Shown: positions 1 to 5,215 of the stretch, piece after piece
Numbering within the stretch: position 1 is the stretch's first letter
Layout: every line of letters starts with the position of its first letter
Assembly: GCA_017431585.1 (NCBI GenBank)
Contig: JAFRKU010000040.1
Span: forward strand, 1-9,079
DNA from: a bacterium
GTDB lineage: Bacteria > Patescibacteriota > Microgenomatia > UBA1400 > PJMF01
Length of the DNA stretch: 9,079 nt
Direction: 5' to 3'
Made by a program: the position numbers and the translations under genes
The notes under the pieces: model-generated
The model's input: only the letters and a program-made list of their open reading frames with translations
Databases searched by the model: none
Told to the model about the DNA's origin: nothing

Positions 1-2
1 AG

Positions 3-302
3 ATGTCAAAAAGCAAAAGTCAAAAGTTTTACGAGTTGCTCAAGGAAAACCAGCCGGCGCGCTACAGTGAGTTTAAAAAAATTCACGAGGCGTTTGCGGC
101 GGATCCGGAGGCTAACCGGGACGAGTTTAATCGGATTGGACAAGATTTTGTCCAGCTGGTGCGCTCGTATGAGCGCCGGTTGTGCGGCGGGATGGAGCGG
201 ACGAAAAACGCTTTTTATTCCACGGGCGTGAGCGAAACCTACTGGAAACTAGTCCGCGAGGATTTCCCTCTGATCGATCAAGTCGGCGTGACGGTCGGCT
301 AG
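3..302 (+). CDS. Small soluble protein of unknown function
   Basis: A 99-residue protein that I do not recognise. It is charged and predicted to be helical, with no signal peptide or membrane segment. The first 50 residues are rich in Lys, Glu, Arg and Asn and look like a helical bundle; the centre carries a single Cys in the stretch RRLCGGMER (about 58-66), and the C-terminal half is aromatic (AFYSTG, ETYWKLV). The ATG at position 3 is the first start in the window and a longer upstream start cannot be ruled out, because only two bases precede it. The gene converges on miaA, and the last 54 bases of the two genes overlap on opposite strands. The composition looks like that of a real protein, and the frame is open across the whole region, but the overlap means one of the two 3' ends could be over-called. 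No function is proposed. Confidence 0.7.
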   Translation: MSKSKSQKFYELLKENQPARYSEFKKIHEAFAADPEANRDEFNRIGQDFVQLVRSYERRLCGGMERTKNAFYSTGVSETYWKLVREDFPLIDQVGVTVG

Positions 303-1226
303 GAGGCGACGCAGGAAGGTGAGTTGCCGGCGGGCGTAATGCCACTCGGCGATTTGCCAGGAGGAAAGAGCCGACGAGGCAGACAGCCCGCCGGCTAAAA
401 ATTGGGCGAGCTGGGCAGCGCCCAGCGGTAACTGGTTGGACAAGCGATCATCGGTGTGCCAGTGGGGATGAGCAATGATAAAGTCAGCGACTTCTTTTTG
501 CACGATGGGATCAGCGAAGCGGGCGGCGACCCGAGCGTCCAGGTGGGCGTGGAGAGCGGTGGTATCGACGGTGGTCGGGTCGCAAGTGGAGAGGAAGAGC
601 TGACGGTAGGGCCAGGGGGCAGACGGGCTAGCGCCGGCGTGGACCGAGCGGTACAAGGCGATTTCGATTTTGCGCACCAGCCGGCGCGGATTGGCGCGAT
701 CCGACGGATTCATGGCCGCCAGGGCGGGCGCGTCCACGCGCTCCAGCCACTGCTGGAGCGCGGGTGTGTCCATGTTTTCGGCCGCGAAGCGGACATTGTC
801 ATCGGGCGGGACGCTGGTGTGATCATGGGAGAGTGGGCGCAATTGTTCGTGGCAAACCAGCGTCCCGCCCACGACCAGGACGTAATGATGGGCAGCGAGC
901 GCGGACGATAATTGAGTCCGCGCGCTGGATAGCAGCGTGCCGAAAGAAAAATCACTATCAATACTGACCGAATTTAAATTATAAAAGTGTAAAAGCTGAT
1001 CGCCAAATTCTTGTTGTAAACTTTGCCACGCGGCCAGGTCGCTGACGGAGAGGCGTGGAAATTCGCGGTAAATTTGGCGGGCGTCCACGCTGATGACGGT
1101 GACGGGGTGCGACTGGCGGAGCCATGGGGTGGCGAGGCGCAGAGCGAGGGCGGTTTTGCCGGTGCCAGTAGGGCCGACGACGCTTAAAAATTCGTGGGGA
1201 GCGAGAGTGCGAGTCATAAAAAACAA
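249..1226 (-). CDS. miaA: tRNA dimethylallyltransferase MiaA (divergent)
   Basis: Transfers a dimethylallyl group from DMAPP to N6 of A37 in tRNAs that read codons starting with U, giving i6A, the substrate of MiaB. The protein has 325 residues, close to the usual 300-320. Visible motifs are the P-loop GPTGTGKT (18-25), the catalytic-Asp segment SVDARQIY (46-53, D48), VVGGT (118-122), the family signature NPSDRANPRRLVRKIE (173-188) and the C-terminal ARRQLTFLRR (298-307), which matches the usual AKRQ-TWFR element. It is divergent: the IGTAKP segment after the Asp motif and the G-LY after VGGT are not recognisable. The start is taken as TTG at 1226, because GGAG (1233-1236) lies 6 bases before it; an ATG at 1217 would lie 15 bases from that site. 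It follows miaB by 43 bp on the same strand and is probably cotranscribed with it. The assignment is secure; full activity is inferred. Confidence 0.88.
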   Translation of the reverse strand: MFFMTRTLAPHEFLSVVGPTGTGKTALALRLATPWLRQSHPVTVISVDARQIYREFPRLSVSDLAAWQSLQQEFGDQLLHFYNLNSVSIDSDFSFGTLLSSARTQLSSALAAHHYVLVVGGTLVCHEQLRPLSHDHTSVPPDDNVRFAAENMDTPALQQWLERVDAPALAAMNPSDRANPRRLVRKIEIALYRSVHAGASPSAPWPYRQLFLSTCDPTTVDTTALHAHLDARVAARFADPIVQKEVADFIIAHPHWHTDDRLSNQLPLGAAQLAQFLAGGLSASSALSSWQIAEWHYARRQLTFLRRLLADRHADLIDQREILAD

Positions 1227-1232
1227 TGGTTG

Positions 1233-1236
1233 CTCC
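1233..1236 (-). promoter_or_regulatory. Ribosome-binding site of miaA (GGAG)
   Basis: GGAG on the minus strand sits 6 bases before a TTG codon and 15 bases before the first ATG of miaA. The spacing favours TTG as the start. It is the clearest Shine-Dalgarno site in the block, and fits an internal operon gene that cannot use the leaderless arrangement seen at miaB and the LOG gene. Confidence 0.5.
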
Positions 1237-1269
1237 GAGTTCGTAGCCAGATGTGGACAACTTTTTTGA

Positions 1270-2412
1270 TCATACGATTTTGGGGCGACTGGCGAGCTGG
1301 TCGCGATTGATAATTTTATCTAAAATTTCAAAGCGGCGTTTTTTAACGGCGAAGGGGACATCGTCGCGGTAAATTTTGGCGGAGACGGTGCCGGGCCGGG
1401 GCGAGTACATAGCGACGAAAGCAACGATAAAATGCATTTTTTTCACGAACGCCAAAGTTTGGGCAAATTCGGCTTCGGTTTCGCCACAGAAACCAACGAT
1501 GATGTCGGTGCCGATTTGGATGGACGGATCGCCGGCGCGCAATTTGGTAACGAGCCGCTCATAAGTGGCGGCGGTGTAGCCGCGATTCATGCGGGCGAGC
1601 ACGGTGTCGGAGCCGGATTGGACGGGCAAATGTAAGTAGCGATCGATTTTTTTATTACTGATGACTTCGGCGATGAGGTCGTCGTGAAAATCCCACGGGT
1701 TGGAAGTGAGAAAACGGATTTTGTCGACCCCGTCGATGTGCGAGACGGCGCGCAACAACTGGACGAAGGGCGAGGTGCCGGTGAAAGTTTGATACTGGTC
1801 GGCGTTGGCGGGCAGTTGGGAGAGCGAGCCGAAGATTTGTTTGCGCCGGGCGGTTTGGACTTTTTCCAAACCCCAGGAGTTGACGTTTTGGCCAAGGAGG
1901 GTGATTTCGTGGTGACCCTCGCGGACGGCTTGCTCGACTTCGCCGATGATGGTATCGAAGTCGCGGGAGCGCTCGGGGCCGCGAGCATAGGGCACGACGC
2001 AATAGGTGCAATACGAATTGCAACCGACGGAAATTTGGATGAAGGCTTGCGGGTCGTCCGCCGGGCGGGTGGCGGGGTATTGGAAATTGGTGTCATCACT
2101 GGTAAGGACTTCACTGACCACGGGGAAACGTTTTTTGAGACGATCGGCGTAGCGGTTCATGCAACCGCTGATGACCACGTGCGGCCATTGAGCACGGGGG
2201 ATACTATGATAATAGTCCTGCATTTGATTAAGGAGAGCGTAGACGCGATCGTCGGCGGCTTTGCGGACGGAGCAAGTGTTGATGAAAATTTCGCTGGCTT
2301 GCTGCCAGTTGGGAGCCAGGCGTAGGCCGCGGCTTTCAAAGTACGTTTGCTGACGTTGTGATTCGGCTTTGTTGGCTTGGCAACCGAAAGTTTTGATATA
2401 ATATTTCGCCAT
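1270..2412 (-). CDS. miaB: tRNA-2-methylthio-N6-dimethylallyladenosine synthase MiaB, lacking TRAM domain
   Basis: Radical-SAM methylthiotransferase that converts i6A37 to ms2i6A37 in tRNA using two [4Fe-4S] clusters. The N-terminal UPF0004 domain carries the three auxiliary-cluster cysteines in TFGCQANKAES (C11), INTCSVR (C47) and ISGCMN (C84). The radical-SAM cluster motif is CNSYCTYC (C131, C135, C138), followed by ARGPERSR, LLGQNVNSWG, LHLPVQSGSD and DIIVGFCGET. About 25 extra residues sit between NVNSWG and the next core strand (roughly residues 183-210). The family is usually 430-450 residues long with a C-terminal tRNA-binding TRAM domain. This protein has 380 residues and stops at INRDQLASRPKIV, just where TRAM would begin. 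In-frame readthrough past the TGA gives no TRAM-like sequence, so this looks like real loss and not a point stop. It has its own extended -10 promoter 7 bases upstream and is followed by miaA. Confidence 0.93.
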   Translation of the reverse strand: MAKYYIKTFGCQANKAESQRQQTYFESRGLRLAPNWQQASEIFINTCSVRKAADDRVYALLNQMQDYYHSIPRAQWPHVVISGCMNRYADRLKKRFPVVSEVLTSDDTNFQYPATRPADDPQAFIQISVGCNSYCTYCVVPYARGPERSRDFDTIIGEVEQAVREGHHEITLLGQNVNSWGLEKVQTARRKQIFGSLSQLPANADQYQTFTGTSPFVQLLRAVSHIDGVDKIRFLTSNPWDFHDDLIAEVISNKKIDRYLHLPVQSGSDTVLARMNRGYTAATYERLVTKLRAGDPSIQIGTDIIVGFCGETEAEFAQTLAFVKKMHFIVAFVAMYSPRPGTVSAKIYRDDVPFAVKKRRFEILDKIINRDQLASRPKIV

Positions 2413-2419
2413 GGACGAT

Positions 2420-2428
2420 ATTATACCA
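2420..2428 (-). promoter_or_regulatory. Extended -10 promoter of miaB, probably leaderless
   Basis: Minus-strand TGGTATAAT is followed by 7 bases and then the miaB ATG. Initiation normally falls about 7 bases after the -10 hexamer, so the transcript should begin at or beside the A of the ATG. No good -35 box is seen 17 bases upstream; a T-run precedes the TG. It lies in the 30-bp gap after the PfkB gene, so miaB-miaA can be expressed separately from LOG-PfkB. Confidence 0.7.
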
Positions 2429-2442
2429 CAAAAAAGTTTCGC

Positions 2443-3351
2443 CTAATAACTCAAAAGGCCGTCTTTGGCGCCAATGTGAGCAATGACGGATTCGCTGTTG
2501 TTGAGCGCGGCGACGATAGCTTCTTCCAGCGGGCGTTCGTACAAAATGGTGCTGACGAAGGCAGCAGCGAAAGCGTCACCGGCGCCGGTTTCGTCCACGA
2601 CGTTTAAGTTGGGGCGGGCGTGATAATCGAAAGCTTTTTGGCCGTCGGCAAAAATGCTGCCGCCGTTGCCACCGTCGGTGATGACGACGTATTTGAAAGC
2701 TTGCATGATATCGGCTTGAACGCGGGCAGCGAGGTTCCATTCTTCCAAATTAACGAAGAAAATGGAGCGTTCGGTGCGAGGCAACTTGAGAGTACCATTG
2801 GCTAAAAGTTGCAATTCTTTTTTACCGGGGTTCCACGAAAAATTCATGTTGCCGCGATCAAAAACTTTCCAAATTTCATTGAGGGCATTCATGACCCCGC
2901 CGACACTGCTGAGATGGATCCAATCGCGAGTGCGCAAAAAGCGCAAGGGGATATCGTAGTCGTCCAGCATGGCGGAGGCGGAGCGGGAGACCATGACGGT
3001 GCGGCCGCCGTCAGGGCCACATAAAATCACGCTGCAGCCGGTTTTTTCCAGTTTTTCGGCGACGAGATGGCGGGTGTTGACACCCTCTCTGATGAGGGAT
3101 GACTTGATGTAGCTGCCGAAATTGTCACGGCCGATTTCGGCGACGATGCTGACGTCGTGGCCGCGGCGAGCGAAAGCGACGGCGGTATTGGTGGCGGCGC
3201 CACCGATGCAGACGGTGTGATCACTGATTTCGATTTTGTGGCCGTAGGGCTGGCAGAGGATGCGGCCGTCGGCGGCGTGTTGCGGAGCGAAGGATTCGGA
3301 TTGGAAATAAATATCGATCAGGGCGGCCCCAATGGTGGCGATTTTTTTCAT
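2443..3351 (-). CDS. PfkB/ribokinase-family carbohydrate or nucleoside kinase
   Basis: A cytoplasmic ATP-dependent kinase of the PfkB family (ribokinase, adenosine kinase, fructokinase and relatives), which phosphorylates a hydroxymethyl group on a sugar or nucleoside. At 302 residues it has the family length. The first PfkB signature is seen as GGAATNTAVAFARRG (50-64), and the second as VVDETGAGDAFAAAF (251-265), with D259 as the expected catalytic base and GAGD as the anion hole. The N-terminal ATIGAALIDIY is the usual first strand with a substrate-side Asp. The substrate cannot be read from the sequence. The start ATG overlaps the LOG stop (ATGA), so the two are translationally coupled. 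Pairing with LOG makes a nucleoside or ribose substrate attractive, but this is inference. Confidence 0.9.
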   Translation of the reverse strand: MKKIATIGAALIDIYFQSESFAPQHAADGRILCQPYGHKIEISDHTVCIGGAATNTAVAFARRGHDVSIVAEIGRDNFGSYIKSSLIREGVNTRHLVAEKLEKTGCSVILCGPDGGRTVMVSRSASAMLDDYDIPLRFLRTRDWIHLSSVGGVMNALNEIWKVFDRGNMNFSWNPGKKELQLLANGTLKLPRTERSIFFVNLEEWNLAARVQADIMQAFKYVVITDGGNGGSIFADGQKAFDYHARPNLNVVDETGAGDAFAAAFVSTILYERPLEEAIVAALNNSESVIAHIGAKDGLLSY

Positions 3352-4007
3352 AAGTTTTGCGTTTCTAACATGACTTGATACTCTTTTTCCAGACCTTCGA
3401 TAACGGCCAGCAGTTGGCGCGGGTTTTCCACGATGCGATAGACGTTGCGCTCTTTTTCACCGATCATAAAGTTGCGATTGATGACTTCCATGACTTCAAA
3501 CCAAAAGCTGCCGTAGAGAACCAGCGGTTTGTGGTGGCCGTAGTAAAGGTGGGCGAGCAGCCAAGCGGTGGCCCATTCGGAAAGCGTGCCGGTGCCGCCT
3601 TGGAAACAGACGAAAACATCGGCTTGGGTCATGAGGCCAAACATACGCTCGATGTAGTTTTTGGTTTTGATTTCCAGGGTGAGGTGGTTGGCGGCGGCTT
3701 GGCCTTCAAATTCGGGAAGTTCGTCTTTGGGAGCGTGAAGCGTGACGCCGATGGTTTGGCCGCCGACGGATTCAGCGCCTTGAGTGGAGGCTTGCATGAT
3801 GCCGGGTCCGCCGCCGTTGACGATGATTTTACCGGCGCGAGAGAGTTCTTGGGCACACTGAAAAGCCTGACGATAAAGATCGGAATCGGTGGAAACGTCG
3901 GCGCTACCGTAAAAGGCGACCCGGTCAAGGTGCCAGTTGGTTTTCAGTTGCGGGACGTACACTTCGGTTTGTTTGTTGGCTTTGGCGGGTTTGGTGTCGT
4001 TTGTCAT
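3348..4007 (-). CDS. LOG-family (TIGR00730-type) nucleotide phosphoribohydrolase
   Basis: LOG (lysine-decarboxylase-like) proteins hydrolyse nucleoside 5'-monophosphates, including cytokinin nucleotides such as isopentenyl-AMP, to the free base and ribose 5-phosphate. At 219 residues it has an extra 25-residue polar N-terminus before the Rossmann-like core. Key motifs are GGGPGIMQAS (65-74) and QGGTGTLSEW (136-145), matching the family motif PGGxGTxxE with Q136 in place of Pro; the catalytic Glu (E144) and an Arg on the preceding helix (NYIERMFGLM, R121) are present. The last bases overlap the PfkB start by 4 bp. It is the first gene of the minus-strand block and has a TGCTACAAT promoter 7 bases before its ATG. 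Many LOG homologues act on ordinary nucleotides, so cytokinin chemistry is possible but unproven. Confidence 0.88.
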   Translation of the reverse strand: MTNDTKPAKANKQTEVYVPQLKTNWHLDRVAFYGSADVSTDSDLYRQAFQCAQELSRAGKIIVNGGGPGIMQASTQGAESVGGQTIGVTLHAPKDELPEFEGQAAANHLTLEIKTKNYIERMFGLMTQADVFVCFQGGTGTLSEWATAWLLAHLYYGHHKPLVLYGSFWFEVMEVINRNFMIGEKERNVYRIVENPRQLLAVIEGLEKEYQVMLETQNL

Positions 4008-4014
4008 GGTGATT

Positions 4015-4023
4015 ATTGTAGCA
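4015..4023 (-). promoter_or_regulatory. Extended -10 promoter of the LOG-PfkB operon, probably leaderless
   Basis: Minus-strand TGCTACAAT is followed by exactly 7 bases before the LOG ATG, the same spacing as at miaB and DUF3800. No ribosome-binding site fits between them, and the upstream sequence is a C-rich run, so the transcript is predicted to start at the initiation codon. Confidence 0.6.
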
Positions 4024-4054
4024 GGGAGGAGGGGTGGGTGTCAAGGGTTAAGCG

Positions 4055-4117
4055 GCGCTAGCGTCCGGTGCTAGCGCTGTGGCGGTCGGTGCCGGCACCG
4101 TTACAACCGCTGGCGGT
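4055..4117. repeat. Cluster of three palindromes between LOG and the sRNA promoter
   Basis: Three consecutive dyads: GCGCTAGC at 4055-4062 paired with GCTAGCGC at 4070-4077; the perfect 14-base palindrome CGGTGCCGGCACCG at 4087-4100; and ACCGC at 4106-4110 paired with GCGGT at 4113-4117. They fill the space between two divergent promoters. No U-tract follows on either strand, so they are not intrinsic terminators. They could be binding sites shared by the LOG and sRNA promoters, or decayed repeat sequence. Confidence 0.5.
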
Positions 4118-4121
4118 GCGC

Positions 4122-4150
4122 TTGACAAAAGGGGCAAGCGGTGATATAAT
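4122..4150 (+). promoter_or_regulatory. Consensus promoter of a small RNA gene
   Basis: TTGACA (4122-4127) and TATAAT (4145-4150) match both consensus hexamers perfectly with a 17-base spacer, and TG at 4142-4143 adds an extended -10. This is the strongest promoter in the window. Initiation is expected near 4155-4158. No credible protein-coding gene lies downstream on the plus strand. Confidence 0.85.
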
Positions 4151-4156
4151 AGGGAT

Positions 4157-4273
4157 CAGAATTGCCACTGGTCGCTGAAAGTAACCAAGCCAATGGTAGG
4201 CCTGCTTTGCGTCAGAAGACTAAACAAGAGACGACGTGGTGGACACATAAGAAAGCTCGTGAGAGCTTTTTTA
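4157..4273 (+). ncRNA. Unidentified small RNA of about 115 nt
   Basis: The transcript is bounded by a consensus sigma-70-type promoter and an intrinsic terminator, and holds no good ORF. I do not recognise the family. The SRP RNA tetraloop/bulge signature, tmRNA ends and a tRNA T-arm are absent. TTGCCACTGG (about 4162-4171) can pair with CCAATGGTAG (about 4190-4199) over nine of ten positions, including G-U pairs. CGTC near 4210 can pair with GACG near 4230, and GCCAC can alternatively pair with GTGGT, so more than one fold is possible. A short segment, GCCAATGGTAGGC, resembles a tRNA D-arm. It converges on the DUF3800 gene, sharing the terminator with it. It could be a housekeeping RNA, a trans-acting sRNA or an RNA tied to the adjacent accessory genes. 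Confidence 0.65.
4252..4272 (+). terminator. Intrinsic terminator, likely bidirectional
   Basis: AAAGCTC (4252-4258), loop GTGA and GAGCTTT (4263-4269) form a 7-bp hairpin that ends in a T-run (4267-4272) on the plus strand. Read on the minus strand it follows the DUF3800 stop directly, with a weaker T-containing tail, so it probably ends both transcripts. Confidence 0.8.
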
Positions 4274-4891
4274 TTTGAGCGGGTAAGTGATCACAGCGCG
4301 TTCGTGGCTAGCTAGTTGTTGATAAAATTGTGCCCAACAACTTTTGTGCAATATTTTGGTATGTAAAATGCTGGCTGTATAGTCGGCGAGTTGCAAAAGT
4401 GGCTCCGCGTCACTATCACGTTGTTTCAACTTCAGAGCGTGCAAACAATTGGACGTCGTGACCCTAGCTGTTTTGGCTAGTTGGCGGCAAAAGTGATCAT
4501 TGCCGCATCGATCCAGAGTAATGCTAATGGGAACATCTGATGTAGGCAACGTCGCGAGGACTTGCTGCAAAGCAAAACTATACATCTGGGTTTTATTTTT
4601 AAACTGTGGGAGGTGAAAGTCAAGACGTGATTTATCAATAATAATGGCGCTATATTGGAAATCAAAATTTTTAATGGTGCGTAATAATTGTTGACGTAGC
4701 TGGTGAGAATTATGATTGAAATGAAATTCAAAATGGTTGGTTAAATGGCATTGCTGGGCCAAATTAATCATACTGCGTGCGCAGGTGGTAGCTTGTTGGT
4801 CGTTGTCAAAAATGACAGCAGCCAAAATAAAATATTGACTAGAAGCGAATGATTTGCCAGTGTCGCCAGATTCATCAATGAACACACGCAT
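4271..4891 (-). CDS. DUF3800 domain protein (predicted RNase H-like nuclease)
   Basis: A 206-residue protein that begins with the DUF3800 hallmark, here MRVFIDESGDTGK, in which Asp and Glu of the first strand are expected to be catalytic, and ends with QLADYTASIL, matching the family's C-terminal ADY motif that supplies another acidic residue. The middle holds SAIIIDKSRLD and ITLDRCGND, candidate further strands with acidic residues. DUF3800 proteins are predicted nucleases of the RNase H-like fold, common in phages and defence islands; the role of most is unknown. The start is the ATG at 4891, because the family motif begins there and an extended -10 element lies 7 bases upstream; the open frame continues for 39 more codons, but these read through the promoter and a repeat. 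It stops at the shared terminator with the plus-strand sRNA. Confidence 0.85.
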   Translation of the reverse strand: MRVFIDESGDTGKSFASSQYFILAAVIFDNDQQATTCARSMINLAQQCHLTNHFEFHFNHNSHQLRQQLLRTIKNFDFQYSAIIIDKSRLDFHLPQFKNKTQMYSFALQQVLATLPTSDVPISITLDRCGNDHFCRQLAKTARVTTSNCLHALKLKQRDSDAEPLLQLADYTASILHTKILHKSCWAQFYQQLASHERAVITYPLK

Positions 4892-4898
4892 AGTTGGT

Positions 4899-4907
4899 AT
4901 GATACCA
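4899..4907 (-). promoter_or_regulatory. Extended -10 promoter of the DUF3800 gene, probably leaderless
   Basis: Minus-strand TGGTATCAT is followed by 7 bases and then the ATG at 4891. The position decides the start codon and rules out the longer open frame. The sequence just upstream is shared with the promoter at 6357-6365. Confidence 0.65.
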
Positions 4908-4979
4908 CACAGACGTACACAAAAGGTGTCGTTTTGGTGAGCAAAGGCGCTGATGATACCCGCCGCGGGGTAGCGGGTG
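4901..4979 (-). repeat. Dispersed promoter-upstream repeat, copy 1
   Basis: This 79-base segment aligns with 6359-6438. The first 41 bases differ at seven positions by eye, and both copies end in GTAGCGGGTG when read on the plus strand. It runs from inside the -10 element of the DUF3800 promoter upstream, so what is duplicated is a promoter with its upstream region. Confidence 0.7.
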
Positions 4980-4983
4980 GGGC

Positions 4984-5008
4984 GTGCCCGGCCCGCATGG
5001 CCGGGCAC
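4984..5008. repeat. 10-bp inverted repeat with 5-base loop
   Basis: GTGCCCGGCC (4984-4993) and GGCCGGGCAC (4999-5008) form a perfect GC-rich hairpin. No U-tract follows on either strand. On the minus strand it lies downstream of the folded RNA and upstream of the DUF3800 promoter, so it may help end the RNA without a classic terminator. Confidence 0.6.
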
Positions 5009-5067
5009 AACCGGTGGGCGCCAGCTTGCATTTGCTGACGGTAGCCACTAGACGAGCCACCTCGCTT

Positions 5068-5190
5068 GATAACACGAAGCGTGACCGCTATCAATAAATA
5101 GACAGACGAACACATTCCGTCGAGATGGCTCGACTAGTTCTGTCTATCACGCGATCGTGGCACGAGTGTGCCAGCACGCTTCATGTTATC
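5068..5190 (-). ncRNA. Candidate highly structured RNA, about 123 nt
   Basis: On the minus strand the 5' arm GATAACATGAAGCGTG (5190-5175) pairs with CACGCTTCGTGTTATC (5083-5068): 16 bp with one G-U. Inside are a hairpin, TGGCAC/GTGCCA with loop ACTC (5173-5158), and a 9-bp stem, ATAGACAGA/TCTGTCTAT (5147-5139 with 5106-5098), that contains a further 6-bp hairpin, GTCGAG/CTCGAC (5134-5129 with 5124-5119). An extended -10 element lies exactly 7 bases before the first paired G, so the predicted 5' end coincides with the closing stem. Longest ORF inside from an ATG is 16 codons. No known family is recognised; there is no U-rich terminator directly after it. A DNA-level explanation, a small non-autonomous inverted-repeat element, remains possible, though no target duplication is seen. 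Confidence 0.6.
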
Positions 5191-5196
5191 AGAAGT

Positions 5197-5205
5197 ATTA
5201 TACCA
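5197..5205 (-). promoter_or_regulatory. Extended -10 promoter of the structured RNA
   Basis: Minus-strand TGGTATAAT, preceded by TTTTTG, lies 7 bases upstream of position 5190, the first paired base of the folded RNA. It sits just after the stop codon of the GNAT gene (5216-5218). Confidence 0.65.
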
Positions 5206-5215
5206 CAAAAAGGCG

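Noticed and set aside
1215..1275. Frameshift or point stop separating MiaB from a TRAM domain
   Set aside because: Neither in-frame readthrough nor the other frames between 1270 and the miaA start give a TRAM-like sequence, and the space is only 43 bp.
1684..2325. A 213-codon plus-strand open frame opposite miaB
   Set aside because: It mirrors miaB codons. No motif, promoter or RBS supports it, while the minus-strand frame has every MiaB signature.
3375..4061. A 228-codon plus-strand open frame opposite the LOG gene
   Set aside because: It is the antisense shadow of the LOG coding sequence; its Gly/Val/Phe-rich repetitive composition and lack of motifs are typical of reverse-frame artefacts.
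4185..4205. A tRNA gene, suggested by a D-arm-like GCCAATGGTAGGC
   Set aside because: There is no T-arm consensus, no acceptor stem and no anticodon arm at the right spacing; the transcript instead ends in an intrinsic terminator.
4271..5008. Longer start for the DUF3800 gene adding 39 N-terminal residues
   Set aside because: The added codons cover the -10 element and the dispersed repeat, have an unlikely composition, and the family motif begins right at the ATG at 4891.
5068..5190. Insertion-sequence ends (16-bp inverted repeats)
   Set aside because: No transposase lies between them, the interior is only 91 bases of nested hairpins, and the flanking bases show no direct duplication. A small non-autonomous element is not fully excluded.
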